A stretch of 44,653 bases of DNA from Thermincola carboxydiphila (GCA_016841325.1 JAENZJ010000026.1:1-44653), one strand, 5' to 3'. Positions 31,529 through 39,993 are shown, numbered from the stretch's first letter. Notes: generated from the letters alone by a model not told the origin. Made by a program: numbers and translations.

Positions 31529-32356
31529 TTAACCAAAAAGACTGAGGAATTCTCCGACCTCTTCACAGGGCACCGGATTTTCACCCAGGACTACCGGTGT
31601 TAAGGTGCCGTGGTAATCACTGCCTCCGGTTTTTAGAAGACTTTTTTCCTGAGCTTTTTTATAGTATCTGCGGATATATTCATCTCTGTGTTTACCGAAA
31701 TAGTAATAAAACACCTCCAGCCCATCAATGCTTTTCTGACATATTTCCTCAACTATCCGGTCATTCCGTATTAGTCCGGGATGGGCCAGAATAACAATCC
31801 CTTCCGAATCCCTGATAAAATTAACTGCTTCTTCAAAAGGATATGCGTAGTTAACATATGCTAGACCATCCCGTTTCAAATACTTTGTCAAAATTTGTAT
31901 TGCATCTTCTTTTTCATTGATATAACCGGCATAATTAAGTGCCTGTATAATGTGCCCATTACTGACAGAACTGTCCGGACGAGCTACTTTTCTGACATCG
32001 TCCCAGGATATTTTGAAGCCAAATTCCCCCAGTTTATATACGGTTTCCCGGGCGCACTGTGTCCGCCGGCTGCGTAGTTCTGCAAGTCCCTGCTGCAGGT
32101 ACCTGTTGTCAGGATTATTGAAATACCCCAGGATATGCACCTCAATGCCCTGGTACAGTGTAAGTAATTCAACAGCAGGAATCACTTTTACACCATATTT
32201 TTTCCCTGTGAGGTATGCGGGGTAATAACCGGAAGTGCTTTCATGGTCTGCAAGGGCAATAGTCGTGAGTCCCGCATCAAAAGCCATTTTAACCACAGTT
32301 ACAGGGTCAATATTGCCGTCTGAAGCAGTGGTATGAATATGTAAATCTATACACAT
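31529..32356 (-). CDS. PHP-domain phosphoesterase (RNase AM/TrpH-like)
   Basis: I choose the ATG at 32356 (275 residues) after GGAGG. The PHP metal-binding motifs are DLHIHTTASDGN (about 3-14), ALADHESTSG (about 34-43), PAVELLT (about 61-67), ILAHPGL (about 190-196) and GGSDYHGT (about 245-252). The insert with RSRRTQCARETVYKLGEFGF is typical of YciV/TrpH proteins. Family members hydrolyse phosphoesters such as 5'-RNA ends or 3',5'-nucleotide bisphosphates. It precedes ddl on the same strand; a direct link between them is not obvious. Confidence 0.87.
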   Translation of the reverse strand: MCIDLHIHTTASDGNIDPVTVVKMAFDAGLTTIALADHESTSGYYPAYLTGKKYGVKVIPAVELLTLYQGIEVHILGYFNNPDNRYLQQGLAELRSRRTQCARETVYKLGEFGFKISWDDVRKVARPDSSVSNGHIIQALNYAGYINEKEDAIQILTKYLKRDGLAYVNYAYPFEEAVNFIRDSEGIVILAHPGLIRNDRIVEEICQKSIDGLEVFYYYFGKHRDEYIRRYYKKAQEKSLLKTGGSDYHGTLTPVVLGENPVPCEEVGEFLSLFG

Positions 32357-32414
32357 TTTTACCTCCATGGAATATTATATTACCGGGAACAATGATTTTA
32401 CATACCTGAATCAA

Positions 32415-32443
32415 TTGACAAATCAAAGGTTATCATTTATACT
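32415..32443 (+). promoter_or_regulatory. Consensus promoter of tRNA-Trp
   Basis: TTGACA (32415-32420), a 17-base spacer and TATACT (32438-32443). The start would be about 15 bases before the mature tRNA. Confidence 0.85.
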
Positions 32444-32464
32444 AAATGATGTTCAATAAAACGC

Positions 32465-32540
32465 AGGGGAGTAGCTCAATTGGTAGAGTAGCGGTCTCCA
32501 AAACCGTTGGTTGCGGGTTCGAGTCCTGTCTCCCCTGCCA
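32465..32540 (+). tRNA. tRNA-Trp (CCA anticodon)
   Basis: The acceptor stem is AGGGGAG (32465-32471) with CTCCCCT (32530-32536), a G discriminator and an encoded CCA (32538-32540). The D-loop is AGCTCAATTGGTAGAGT. The anticodon arm is CGGT-CTCCAAA-ACCG, which places CCA as anticodon and gives tryptophan. The T-loop contains GGGTTCGAGTCC. Length and folding are normal. Confidence 0.96.
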
Positions 32541-32553
32541 TGAGAAAACATAC

Positions 32554-32579
32554 AACCGCAAGGAATTGCGGTTTTTTTA
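32554..32579 (+). terminator. tRNA-Trp terminator
   Basis: AACCGCAA-GGAA-TTGCGGTT with a run of seven to nine T begins 14 bases after the CCA end. Confidence 0.9.
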
Positions 32580-32858
32580 TTTTTAAACTAAAGGAGCAAA
32601 ATTATAGTTTTGGGGTTAATTTGGGGTTAGTCCATTTAATCCCTATTATTATATTCGATATGGGGTGAAATTTCTATAAACAATTAATGATCAAGACCCA
32701 CATGATATATAGGTTTCATCATGCAGGGAAAATATCCCTTTTTTTCGAACTGTTTTATTGTCCTTTAGATTGAACGAAACGCCGCTAATATGCATTCCAG
32801 CATAAAGCGGCGTTTGTCCACAATCTGACACTGTATAAGGTACAGTGTTTTTTTTTTT
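32580..32858 (+). ncRNA. Candidate small RNA region between tRNA-Trp and the GNAT gene
   Basis: No credible ORF exists here. On the plus strand a weak promoter (TTGGGG 32621, 17 bases, TATTAT 32644) precedes a hairpin with a T-run at about 32722-32743 (AGGGA/TCCCT). Next is a strong hairpin AAACGCCGCT...AGCGGCGTTT (32777-32815), then a perfect terminator ACACTGTA-TAAGG-TACAGTGT with ten T (32828-32858). The T-run is only downstream on the plus strand, so it does not serve the minus-strand GNAT gene. A short non-coding transcript is plausible; I recognise no family. Confidence 0.4.
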
Positions 32859-32886
32859 GCGCAAATTCTCTAAATAAAGCATCGTT

Positions 32887-33447
32887 TTATCTGGCCTGTA
32901 CTATCTTATCCAGCCTGTATTTACCGAGAAACTCGTCCCTGAGTATACCCATCAGAATAATATCAAAATATCTCCCATTCCTGTACAATCCCTGTCGTTC
33001 CAGACCTTCTACCCTGAAACCTATTTTCTCGTAAACCTTTTTAGCCCTGGTATTATATTCAAAGACCTCGAGACCGACCCTGTGGAAACCCAATTCCAGG
33101 AAAAGGTGCCTTAGCAGTGTGACCAGTGCATCCGTACCAAAGCCCTGGTTCCACATCCGTTTCTCTCCAATCAGCATTCCTACTTCTGCCTTCCGGTTTT
33201 CTTTATCTATAGACCCCAGGGAAATGAATCCGATAGGACTGCCTGTCAGTAATTCAATAATCAGCCGCAAGGTATCATATTCACTCAGGCCTTTTTCATA
33301 TCTCCGGCTCTCAATTTCAAATGTTGTATTGATCGGTGCTCCCCTGACAAGGTCCGCGATTTCCGGATCGTTTTTCCACTTAACCAGCAGTGGAATGTCT
33401 GCCCTGGTAATATTCCTTATCCTGACTTTATTACCTGCCAAGTTCAT
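32887..33447 (-). CDS. GNAT acetyltransferase, RimJ/RimL-like
   Basis: This 186-residue protein begins KVRIRNITRADIPLLVKWKND (about 7-27), typical of Acetyltransf_3. It contains the acetyl-CoA binding segment EKRMWNQGFGTDALVTLLRHLF (about 94-115; the R/Q-x-x-G-x-G/A loop) and a C-terminal YNTRAKKVYEKIGF (about 130-143). It transfers acetyl groups to an amine of a protein N-terminus or small metabolite; the substrate is unknown. It is divergent from spoVB. No RBS matches GGAGG perfectly, but GGAACAGGAGGATACC is upstream of the ATG. Confidence 0.88.
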   Translation of the reverse strand: MNLAGNKVRIRNITRADIPLLVKWKNDPEIADLVRGAPINTTFEIESRRYEKGLSEYDTLRLIIELLTGSPIGFISLGSIDKENRKAEVGMLIGEKRMWNQGFGTDALVTLLRHLFLELGFHRVGLEVFEYNTRAKKVYEKIGFRVEGLERQGLYRNGRYFDIILMGILRDEFLGKYRLDKIVQAR

Positions 33448-33613
33448 GAAGCGGTATCCTCCTGTTCCTTTGTTGATATTATTATTTGACAGACATCTGC
33501 AGATTCCTCTTAATTGGCTGTTGGTTAAAGTTTTGATAAGACATAATCACGGCTTGGGGTAATAAATATTTAAGTAAGATTTAAGTAAGCATCATCGATT
33601 CCGGAGGTCACCA

Positions 33614-35167
33614 ATGAAAAAGTCGTTCGTATACGGAGCTCTGGTATTAATGGCAGCAGCCGCCGTAAACAGGGTTATCGGATTTGTTTACCAGGCAGCC
33701 ATTTACCGGCTAATCGGGCCCGAAGGTGTGGGCCTGTATAATCTGGTATATCCTGTTTACATCCTGATTATTGTACTTACAACTGCAGGTATCCCGTTGG
33801 GGATATCCAAACTGGTATCAGAAGCTGAAGTCAATGGCAACCACAGGCTCAGTTACCAGGTTCTCTGGCTGTCCCTAGTAATCCTGATAGCATCAGGAAG
33901 CTTTTTTACGGTTATTTCACATTTGGCTTCACCCCTGCTCCTGGAACATGTCTTTGCTAATAAAATGGTGTATCCGGTGTTCAGGTGCCTGCTCCCCGGG
34001 ATTTTTATTGTTTCCCTGAGTTCCGCATTTCGCGGTTTCTTCCAGGGCCTGATGGATATGAAACCACCTGCTGTCAGTCAGGTTATCGAACAGGTAGTCA
34101 GGGTTCTTTTGGGAATAAGCCTGGCTCTTTACCTGCTTCCGCAAGGAATCCAGTGGGCTGCCGCAGGAATTGCCGCTTCCGGTGTTGTCGGAGAGTTTTT
34201 TGGCCTTACTGTCCTGATAACCAGCTTCCTGCGCCGCAAACCCTTAAATATTGTCATATCCCTGCCAGGTATAGCAGCATCATACAATATTTTACGAAAA
34301 CTCTTCAAAATGTGTACCCCGATAACTCTGGGACGTATTGCCACAACTGTAATGCTGTCAATTGATTCCATGCTGATCCCCTTTGTACTCCGGGAAACCG
34401 GTTATTCTACCTCAGCGGCCACAGCTATTTATGGGCAGCTTACAGGTGTTGCCCTGACTTTACTTTCTGTCCCTTCAATAATTACAGTTTCTCTGGCAAC
34501 AAGCCTGGTCCCGGCTATTTCCGAGGCAGTAGCCCTGAACAGGTCCTTTGTAGTCAGTTCCAGAACCAGTGAAGCCCTGAGGGTTACACTCCTGGCTGCT
34601 ATCCCCTTTGTTTCAGCATTTATGATACTTCCTGATGAGATAACTCAGGCTGTCTTTGGTTCCCCCGAAGCCGGACACCTGTTATCCGTACTGGCCGTCG
34701 GAGGACTGTTTGCCTACCTGCAGCAGACAACCACCGGGGTGCTTCAGGGCCTTGGTTATCCGGTAATCCCGCTCATAAACACAATAATTGCCGGGTTCGT
34801 CAAAGTTGTTGGCATATTTGCCCTCTCCCTGTATCCGTCCCTTGGGGTAACCGCAATAGCTTATTGTTTTGATATTTTTTTTATTCTGGCCGCCGGGCTT
34901 AACATCCTGTCACTTTACCGAAAAACCGGCTGTTATGTAAGCATTAGTAATGACGTATTTAAACCTGTAACAGCCGGACTGCTGACTGCAATGATTTATT
35001 CAGGATTCTACAAATCACTTTATCAGGTGCTGGAAATGAATTTCTTAAGTGTGACAATTTCCCTTGGAAGCGGGTTTATTTTCTACATCTTTGCTGTTGC
35101 TATGATGGGATCACTGAAAAAAAGTGACCTCAGGAGACTGCCGTATATAAAAAGATTAATCCGCTAA
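33614..35167 (+). CDS. spoVB: SpoVB-like oligosaccharide/lipid flippase (MATE/MurJ superfamily)
   Basis: This 517-residue protein has about 14 membrane helices and matches the length of B. subtilis SpoVB. The N-terminus (KSFVYGALVLMAAAAVNRVIGFVYQAAIY followed by RLIGPEGVGLYNLVYP) is the SpoVB/Wzx signature. SpoVB-type proteins are thought to flip lipid-linked precursors for spore cortex synthesis; paralogues act in polysaccharide export. ATG 33614 follows GGAGGT at 6 bases. It is a single plus-strand gene among minus-strand genes and faces surE, with a hairpin between. A related polysaccharide flippase is an alternative assignment. Confidence 0.87.
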   Translation: MKKSFVYGALVLMAAAAVNRVIGFVYQAAIYRLIGPEGVGLYNLVYPVYILIIVLTTAGIPLGISKLVSEAEVNGNHRLSYQVLWLSLVILIASGSFFTVISHLASPLLLEHVFANKMVYPVFRCLLPGIFIVSLSSAFRGFFQGLMDMKPPAVSQVIEQVVRVLLGISLALYLLPQGIQWAAAGIAASGVVGEFFGLTVLITSFLRRKPLNIVISLPGIAASYNILRKLFKMCTPITLGRIATTVMLSIDSMLIPFVLRETGYSTSAATAIYGQLTGVALTLLSVPSIITVSLATSLVPAISEAVALNRSFVVSSRTSEALRVTLLAAIPFVSAFMILPDEITQAVFGSPEAGHLLSVLAVGGLFAYLQQTTTGVLQGLGYPVIPLINTIIAGFVKVVGIFALSLYPSLGVTAIAYCFDIFFILAAGLNILSLYRKTGCYVSISNDVFKPVTAGLLTAMIYSGFYKSLYQVLEMNFLSVTISLGSGFIFYIFAVAMMGSLKKSDLRRLPYIKRLIR

Positions 35168-35230
35168 TCACCTGCACATTAAGGTAATCTGAACATGTGT
35201 CGCAAAATTTAGTTCCTTAGATATTAAGGA

Positions 35231-35266
35231 GACCGGGATGGGTATATATATTGTCCCGTCCCGGTC
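35231..35266. terminator. Hairpin between convergent spoVB and surE
   Basis: GACCGGGA (35231-35238) pairs with TCCCGGTC (35259-35266), with extra GGG/CCC pairing inside. There is no clear T-run on either strand, so its efficiency as a terminator is uncertain. Confidence 0.55.
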
Positions 35267-35292
35267 CCGAATAGTCTGGTGGTCGTTTGGCA

Positions 35293-36063
35293 TTATAAAA
35301 TTTTATCCAAATTCCATTCCCTGACCATGTTCATAAAATTATTGTCAGTGACATCAAAAAACAGAGGGGTAACCGATATCTCACCATTCCTGACTGAGGC
35401 GATATCAGTGCCCGGTTCAGCCATGATGTCCATAACCTCGCCGCCCATCCAGTAATATTCCTTACCTCGGGGATCACGTCTCTTTTCAAAAGTATTTTCA
35501 TAACGTCTCTTGCCCAGACGGGTAACAGCTACCCGGGAAGGTTTGCTGCCGTTTTTCAGAACAGGCACGTTAACATTGAGCAGTGTTTCCTCAGGCATCC
35601 CGTGGCCCGTTACCACCCCAACCAGCCTCCGGGTAAATTCCGCAGCATAATCAAAATCCGAACTTTCCCACGAAGCCAGTGAAACCGCGATGGAGGGCAC
35701 ATCATTAATAACCCCTTCGAGGGCAGCCGAGACAGTTCCCGAATAAAGTACATCTGTACCCAGGTTTGGCCCCTGATTAATTCCGGCTACGACGATATCC
35801 GGCTTACATGGCAACAGGGCCTGTATGCCCAGCTTCACGCAGTCCGAAGGTGTTCCATTGACTGCATAACCTTTGGCCTTGCTTCCGGGAAACTGAATGT
35901 TTTCCGCCCGGAGCGGTTTGTGAATGGTTATCCCCAGTCCGGAAGCGCTCCTTGGTCTGTCCGGAGCCACTACATAGACATCGCCGAGTTCTTCCAGGGC
36001 AGCTCTTAGTGCATCAATACCCGGGGCTTGTATGCCGTCATCATTACTAATAAGAATAAGCAT
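35293..36063 (-). CDS. surE: 5'/3'-nucleotidase SurE
   Basis: This 256-residue protein has the SurE hallmarks: ILISNDDGIQAPGIDAL (2-18, metal-binding Asp-Asp), VVAPDRPRSASGLGITIHKPLR (about 31-52), VNGTPSDCVKLG (about 68-79) and GINQGPNLGTDVLYSGTVSAALEG (about 94-117). The enzyme dephosphorylates nucleoside 5'- and 3'-monophosphates with a divalent metal. Length is normal. A good RBS (GGGAGGGA) precedes the ATG. It faces spoVB and lies downstream of ypmA on the same strand, with a terminator between. Confidence 0.96.
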   Translation of the reverse strand: MLILISNDDGIQAPGIDALRAALEELGDVYVVAPDRPRSASGLGITIHKPLRAENIQFPGSKAKGYAVNGTPSDCVKLGIQALLPCKPDIVVAGINQGPNLGTDVLYSGTVSAALEGVINDVPSIAVSLASWESSDFDYAAEFTRRLVGVVTGHGMPEETLLNVNVPVLKNGSKPSRVAVTRLGKRRYENTFEKRRDPRGKEYYWMGGEVMDIMAEPGTDIASVRNGEISVTPLFFDVTDNNFMNMVREWNLDKIL

Positions 36064-36082
36064 ATAGTCCCTCCCTATGATT

Positions 36083-36107
36083 AAAAAAGCAGGCCTGACC
36101 TGCTTTA
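36083..36107 (-). terminator. Terminator overlapping the ypmA stop
   Basis: AAGCAGG-TCAGG-CCTGCTT followed by TTTT on the minus strand. The left arm begins inside the ypmA stop codon (36107-36105). Confidence 0.75.
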
Positions 36108-36281
36108 TATTTCATATATGTTTATTGTCATCGTTCCATCCTGATTCTTATTAAGCCCAAACATAACTTTTTTATGCTTTAAAGTCTTGTTCAGGTAATC
36201 TACAACCTTATACATTTCATCATAACTTTTAAAATGCCTGGAAGCAATAAGCTCAAGCTTTTCGGTTTCCTGCTCCGCCAT
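36105..36281 (-). CDS. ypmA: YpmA-like (DUF4264) protein
   Basis: I choose the ATG at 36281 (58 residues) after GGAAGGGG. The sequence EKLELIASRHFKSYDEMYKVVDYLNKTLKHKKVMFGLNKN with final TMTINIYEI matches the YpmA family, a small conserved Firmicutes protein of unknown function: V-D-x-LN-TLK and VMFGL are typical. An upstream frame to 36347 lacks an RBS. It lies upstream of surE. Confidence 0.82.
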   Translation of the reverse strand: MAEQETEKLELIASRHFKSYDEMYKVVDYLNKTLKHKKVMFGLNKNQDGTMTINIYEI

Positions 36282-36416
36282 AATAAATAAACCCCTTCCA
36301 AAAATACAGCCTGAAATTATTGTAATAATTTTTGGTAAAGAAATCAAGTGGCCTGTACTCCAAAGATGACAAAGACACCGGCTGTCCTTGAAAAAAACGG
36401 GATGCCGGTATCTCTC

Positions 36417-36980
36417 CTAATGCTTCCTTATCAGGGAAAAAGCCTCAGCACGGGTAGCCTGATTGTTTTTAAACAGACCGCGTACCGCCGAAGTAAGAGT
36501 CATGGAACCCGGTTTCTTGACACCCCTCATAGTCATACACATGTGCTCTGCTTCAACAACTACCAGTACCCCGAGAGCATTAAGGGATTCCATAATCATA
36601 TCTGCAATTGTACAGGTCAGCCTCTCCTGAAGCTGTGGCCTCTTGGCAATGGCTTCTATTGTGCGTGCCAGTTTGGAAAGTCCGGTTATTTTTCCTTTCC
36701 TGGGTATATAGGCTACATGTGCCTTGCCAAAAAAGGGAAGTAAATGATGCTCACACATGGAATAGAATGGGATATCCTTTACAAGCACCATCTCCTCATG
36801 GTCTTCCGTAAAAAGCACCTGCAGGTGTCTGCGCGGGTCTTCCTGCATCCCGCAAAATATTTCTTCATACATCCTGGCTACCCTCGATGGTGTTGCCACT
36901 AATCCCTCCCTGTCAGGATCCTCACCTATAGCCTCAAGAATCATGCGAACCGCTGTTTCTATTTTTTCCTTGTCAAACAT
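36417..36980 (-). CDS. folE: GTP cyclohydrolase I
   Basis: This 187-residue enzyme converts GTP to 7,8-dihydroneopterin triphosphate for folate and, with QueD/QueE, for deazaguanine synthesis. Zinc and catalytic residues are visible: [22 protein letters not shown] (Cys near 76, His78-His79), [23 protein letters not shown] (about 100-122) and [17 protein letters not shown] (second zinc Cys near 147). Length is normal for FolE. AAGGAGG is 8 bases before the ATG. It follows queE after a short repeated region, so the two probably share a transcript for 7-deazaguanine synthesis. Confidence 0.96.
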   Translation of the reverse strand: MFDKEKIETAVRMILEAIGEDPDREGLVATPSRVARMYEEIFCGMQEDPRRHLQVLFTEDHEEMVLVKDIPFYSMCEHHLLPFFGKAHVAYIPRKGKITGLSKLARTIEAIAKRPQLQERLTCTIADMIMESLNALGVLVVVEAEHMCMTMRGVKKPGSMTLTSAVRGLFKNNQATRAEAFSLIRKH

Positions 36981-36993
36981 TTTCTAATCCTCC

Positions 36994-37077
36994 TTACAAC
37001 TGCCCCATAAACTCATACAACTGCCACATTAGCTCCTTATAAGTGCCCTGTTAACTTCGTATACTGCCACATAATTA
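36994..37077 (-). repeat. Tandem repeat of the queE 3' end making two 11-residue mini-ORFs
   Basis: Between queE and folE the minus strand carries two 36-base mini-ORFs: 37072-37037 (MWQYTKLTGHL) and 37029-36994 (MWQLYEFMGQL). Both resemble the last codons of queE (QVHKFMGQL, stop at 37077-37075). Each mini-ORF stop is followed by AAGGAG. The units repeat about every 38-43 bases. Confidence 0.75.
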
Positions 37078-37821
37078 CAACTGCCCCATAAATTTGTGTA
37101 CCTGGGGTATCACACGTACATCAGAGATATAATGCAGCGCCTTTTCCTGCATATCTGCAAGTGTCTCCACACAAGGGGGCCTGACCGGTAATCCGGGATG
37201 AGGTGTTACCGGCTGTATGATAAGAGGTATATTGGAGTCTACCTCTTTTATCAGATTACATGTCCTGATAAGTGCAGTTTCCGTTGTTCCTGAAGATACC
37301 ACAACCTTTACAAATATTTCTTTCTCTGAACCTGTTTTCAGGAACTCGGCATGCCTGTCCCATAAATCATCATAGCCTGAAGTATCCGGTAATTTTATAT
37401 CCATGCTTATTATATCTAAAACAGGCATGACCTCAGCCAGACTTTCCGGAAGGGTGCCATTGCTTTCCAGGTAGATCCTGAATCCCCCGGCCCTCAGTAC
37501 CTTACTCAGTTTCCCGATGAAATCGGCCTGTAAAAGGGGCTCTCCACCGGTAAGGCTCACACTGTGTACGGTTGCTGCAGAAACAGCACCGGTAATAATC
37601 CGGGCCACGGTGTCCGTCTCTGCCGGGTTTGGTAAGCTGGTAAAATTTCTCTTGCCAGGACATTTCTCAAAACGAAAAGAAGGTCCGGGAATGTGAACCG
37701 TATCACAATACCGGCAACTCAAATTGCATCCGGAAAACCGGACAAAGACCTGCCTGACACCGGTGTATGGTCCTTCACCCTGTATTGAAGTAAAGACCTC
37801 GACTAAATTTGCTGCCACCAA
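37075..37821 (-). CDS. queE: 7-carboxy-7-deazaguanine synthase
   Basis: This 248-residue radical-SAM enzyme makes 7-carboxy-7-deazaguanine from 6-carboxytetrahydropterin in queuosine/preQ0 synthesis. It has FTSIQGEGPYTGVRQVFVRFSGCNLSCRYCDT (CxxxCxxC near 32-39) and SLTGGEPLLQADFIGKL (about 88-104; GGEP binds SAM). The start is TTG 37821 or GTG 37818, after AAGGAG; both are similar in spacing. folE is next on the same strand, but queC and queD are not in the window. No preQ1 riboswitch was seen upstream. Confidence 0.93.
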   Translation of the reverse strand: MVAANLVEVFTSIQGEGPYTGVRQVFVRFSGCNLSCRYCDTVHIPGPSFRFEKCPGKRNFTSLPNPAETDTVARIITGAVSAATVHSVSLTGGEPLLQADFIGKLSKVLRAGGFRIYLESNGTLPESLAEVMPVLDIISMDIKLPDTSGYDDLWDRHAEFLKTGSEKEIFVKVVVSSGTTETALIRTCNLIKEVDSNIPLIIQPVTPHPGLPVRPPCVETLADMQEKALHYISDVRVIPQVHKFMGQL

Positions 37822-37870
37822 TTTTACTCCTTGTCTGACAATCTATTTGAATTGTTTTGCAATTCTAAAT

Positions 37871-37905
37871 AATATTCGAGGTTTTCCCAAAACCTCCTGC
37901 TAAAA
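37871..37905 (-). repeat. AGCAGGA-hairpin-TCGAATA motif, copy 1
   Basis: On the minus strand AGCAGGA is followed by GGTTTT-GGG-AAAACC and TCGAATATTATT. The hairpin is perfect. An inverted second copy is 25 bases away. Confidence 0.6.
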
Positions 37906-37929
37906 TTCGCGATTTTTTTAAACTGTTTA

Positions 37930-37964
37930 TTAAAGCAGGATAATGAAAAATTATATCGAATACT
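37930..37964 (+). repeat. AGCAGGA-hairpin-TCGAATA motif, copy 2
   Basis: On the plus strand AGCAGGA is followed by TAATG-AAAAA-TTATA and TCGAATACTG. The outer blocks match copy 1 but the hairpin sequence differs, as expected for a compensated structure or a bipartite site. Confidence 0.6.
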
Positions 37965-37997
37965 GCCTATTATCCCAGTAATTTGTTTTCCCCCCTC

Positions 37998-38633
37998 TCA
38001 TTCCTTTAATTTGACAAGTTCAAGCTTCTGCAGTTCGTTCAGCGAATTCTGTATTGAGATAAAAGAACGCTGCGCCTCAGAACTGTTGAAGTCAATTCCC
38101 TCACTGGACAAAACCGAATAATTCTGTGCCAGGTTCTCAAGCTGTTGCGCTACCTCATTAATCACCTGCAATTCCCCTGTTGTAACCTGACCACCTTTGT
38201 CAACGCTGTCCGCAAGAGGTTTAAGTACTGCACTGTAAATGTGATTCAGCACCAGTCTGGTTTGAACAGTAATATCAAGCATTGGCTGGCTGATAATCTC
38301 TTTACGCATCTCTGCCGATATGTTTTCCAGCTGGGTAAACCTTTTCAATTCGTACTCTTCGGGAAACACAGCAGCTTCCAAAGCGCCTATAACTGTTCCG
38401 AGATGCTTGGGATTATCAGGGTTGACGGCATATTTGTTTAATGCTCCACGAATTATGGTAATCCTGGTATAATCTTCGGCATATGCACTTTGCAGGCTTT
38501 TCCGGGCATCATTCCGGAGAAATTCATTGTCTTCAGCAACAGGTTTATCTCCCGGACTGCATCCCGATACTAAAATTATTAATAAAACAAAAACTAATGA
38601 TATACTACTAACTCGGCTGACATTTTTCAGCAT
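37998..38633 (-). CDS. Putative lipoprotein of unknown function
   Basis: I choose the ATG at 38633 (211 residues) after GGGGGTG; a GTG three codons upstream is possible. The N-terminus is a lipoprotein signal with lipobox ILVSGC (Cys near 25). The rest is largely helical and rich in Leu, Ile and charged residues (RGALNKYAVNPDNPKHLGTVIGALEAAV; QVINEVAQQLENLAQNYSVLSSEG). I do not recognise a domain. It is divergent from the diguanylate cyclase at 38718. Confidence 0.65.
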   Translation of the reverse strand: MLKNVSRVSSISLVFVLLIILVSGCSPGDKPVAEDNEFLRNDARKSLQSAYAEDYTRITIIRGALNKYAVNPDNPKHLGTVIGALEAAVFPEEYELKRFTQLENISAEMRKEIISQPMLDITVQTRLVLNHIYSAVLKPLADSVDKGGQVTTGELQVINEVAQQLENLAQNYSVLSSEGIDFNSSEAQRSFISIQNSLNELQKLELVKLKE

Positions 38634-38717
38634 TTGTGCCACCCCCTTTATTATCTTTTTCTCGGATTATTCGTTTTTTCCTCTTTTCAGAATTTAACCG
38701 GTTAAGGCGGTGTCATT

Positions 38718-39797
38718 ATGGAAAACCTTAACAATGGCGGTAACGAACTCTTTATTTGTAAAGTACGCTGGTTAACTATTCTGGGTTTCCCGCTACTTTT
38801 ATGGCTTTACAGCGGCAGGGCTTTTTCCGGGGTGATTTTTATATCCGTGGTTTTCATGGTCTATAATTACTTGACTAGTATTTATTTTAAAAAATCCGTT
38901 CCCAACAGGCATTCTTTCCTGCTGTCTGTTATTGACTCGGTTTACCTGATATATATTTTCACCCTGACTCTAAATGAAACGGGCGGGCTGCCTCAGGTCT
39001 TCTATTTTCTGATTCTGGTTATGGGTATCAGGCATGGGATGGGCAAATATCCCATGATTGTCCTGATTAACAGTTTACTTTATCTTTTGACATCCCTCCT
39101 GGGACCTGTTTACCTGAAAATTACTATAGACCCCAGATTATTGTTAGTACATCTTGTTTTTATTGGAGCCTTTGGAATCATGAGTTCATTCATATTCAGG
39201 CGAACTTACCAGCAACATCTGGAAAAAGAGGAACTGATAACAGAACTTCAGGGCGCCTACCAGCAGTTGTGCATATATAACGCCCAGGTGGAAGAACTGG
39301 CTAATACGGATCCACTTACAGGCTTGTATAACTACCGCTTTTTCACCCAGCGTCTTGATAAGGAAATAGAACTTTCCAAGAGGTTTAACCGGCCCCTGTC
39401 CCTTATCATAATTGACATAGACCATTTTAAGGATTTCAACGATACGTTCGGACATCCTTCTGGTGACATTGCCCTTAAAGAAGTGACTCTAATCTTCAAA
39501 AATAATGTCAGGGATAAAGATGTGTTATGCCGTTACGGCGGTGAGGAATTTCTGATTCTTCTTCCTTCAACGGGAATTGAAGAAGCATACAGATGTGCGG
39601 AAAGAATCAGGATGTCAGTGGAACAGCACGGTTTCTCCGTGCCTGAGACTTCTAATCCTGTTAATATTACAATAAGTGGAGGAGTTGCCTGTTACCCTAT
39701 TGATGCTGACAGCGGGGAGCAACTCCTGAGGATTGCCGATGAAGTGCTCTACACCGCCAAACACAAAGGCCGTAACAAGATACACCGGCGGAGATAA
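38718..39797 (+). CDS. Membrane-bound diguanylate cyclase (GGDEF)
   Basis: This 359-residue protein has about five to six N-terminal membrane helices (about 15-165), a short coiled-coil linker (EEELITELQGAYQQL...) and a C-terminal GGDEF domain starting at DPLTGLYNYRFFTQRL (about 197). The active site is YGGEEF (near 275) and an RDKD motif five residues before it matches the inhibitory I-site. It makes c-di-GMP from two GTP. A PilZ protein (11143) and a ComFB protein are possible receivers in this window. The ligand or stimulus is unknown. GGTTAAGGCGGTG precedes the ATG. Confidence 0.92.
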   Translation: MENLNNGGNELFICKVRWLTILGFPLLLWLYSGRAFSGVIFISVVFMVYNYLTSIYFKKSVPNRHSFLLSVIDSVYLIYIFTLTLNETGGLPQVFYFLILVMGIRHGMGKYPMIVLINSLLYLLTSLLGPVYLKITIDPRLLLVHLVFIGAFGIMSSFIFRRTYQQHLEKEELITELQGAYQQLCIYNAQVEELANTDPLTGLYNYRFFTQRLDKEIELSKRFNRPLSLIIIDIDHFKDFNDTFGHPSGDIALKEVTLIFKNNVRDKDVLCRYGGEEFLILLPSTGIEEAYRCAERIRMSVEQHGFSVPETSNPVNITISGGVACYPIDADSGEQLLRIADEVLYTAKHKGRNKIHRRR

Positions 39798-39817
39798 GTT
39801 GTTGGTATTTTACTAAA

Positions 39818-39865
39818 AAAAAGCATTACCGGCCGCACAGTTTTTCGTGACCGGTAATGCTTTTT
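39818..39865 (+). terminator. Terminator of the diguanylate cyclase gene
   Basis: AAAAAGCATTACCGG (39818-39832) pairs with CCGGTAATGCTTTTT (39851-39865) and ends in T-rich sequence. Confidence 0.88.
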
Positions 39866-39993
39866 CTTGGCAGATAGGAAAGCATTCCTGTATTGAACAA
39901 AAATGAACTTTGAAAGAGAGAGCACCTCACTGTAGAATTAGGATGTGCTGACTACCACGTAAGCGCAATCCAAAAACACAGGAGGTACTCAAA

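Noticed and set aside
32465-32640. tRNA-Trp 3' end as an integration site of a lost genomic island
   Set aside because: No integrase remnant or repeat of the tRNA 3' end was seen within the window.
32691-32882. A 63-codon minus-strand ORF near the GNAT gene
   Set aside because: It has no RBS, overlaps hairpins and a terminator, and the protein looks random.
37822-37997. preQ1 riboswitch upstream of queE
   Set aside because: No preQ1 aptamer core was seen; the hairpin there belongs to the AGCAGGA/TCGAATA motif.
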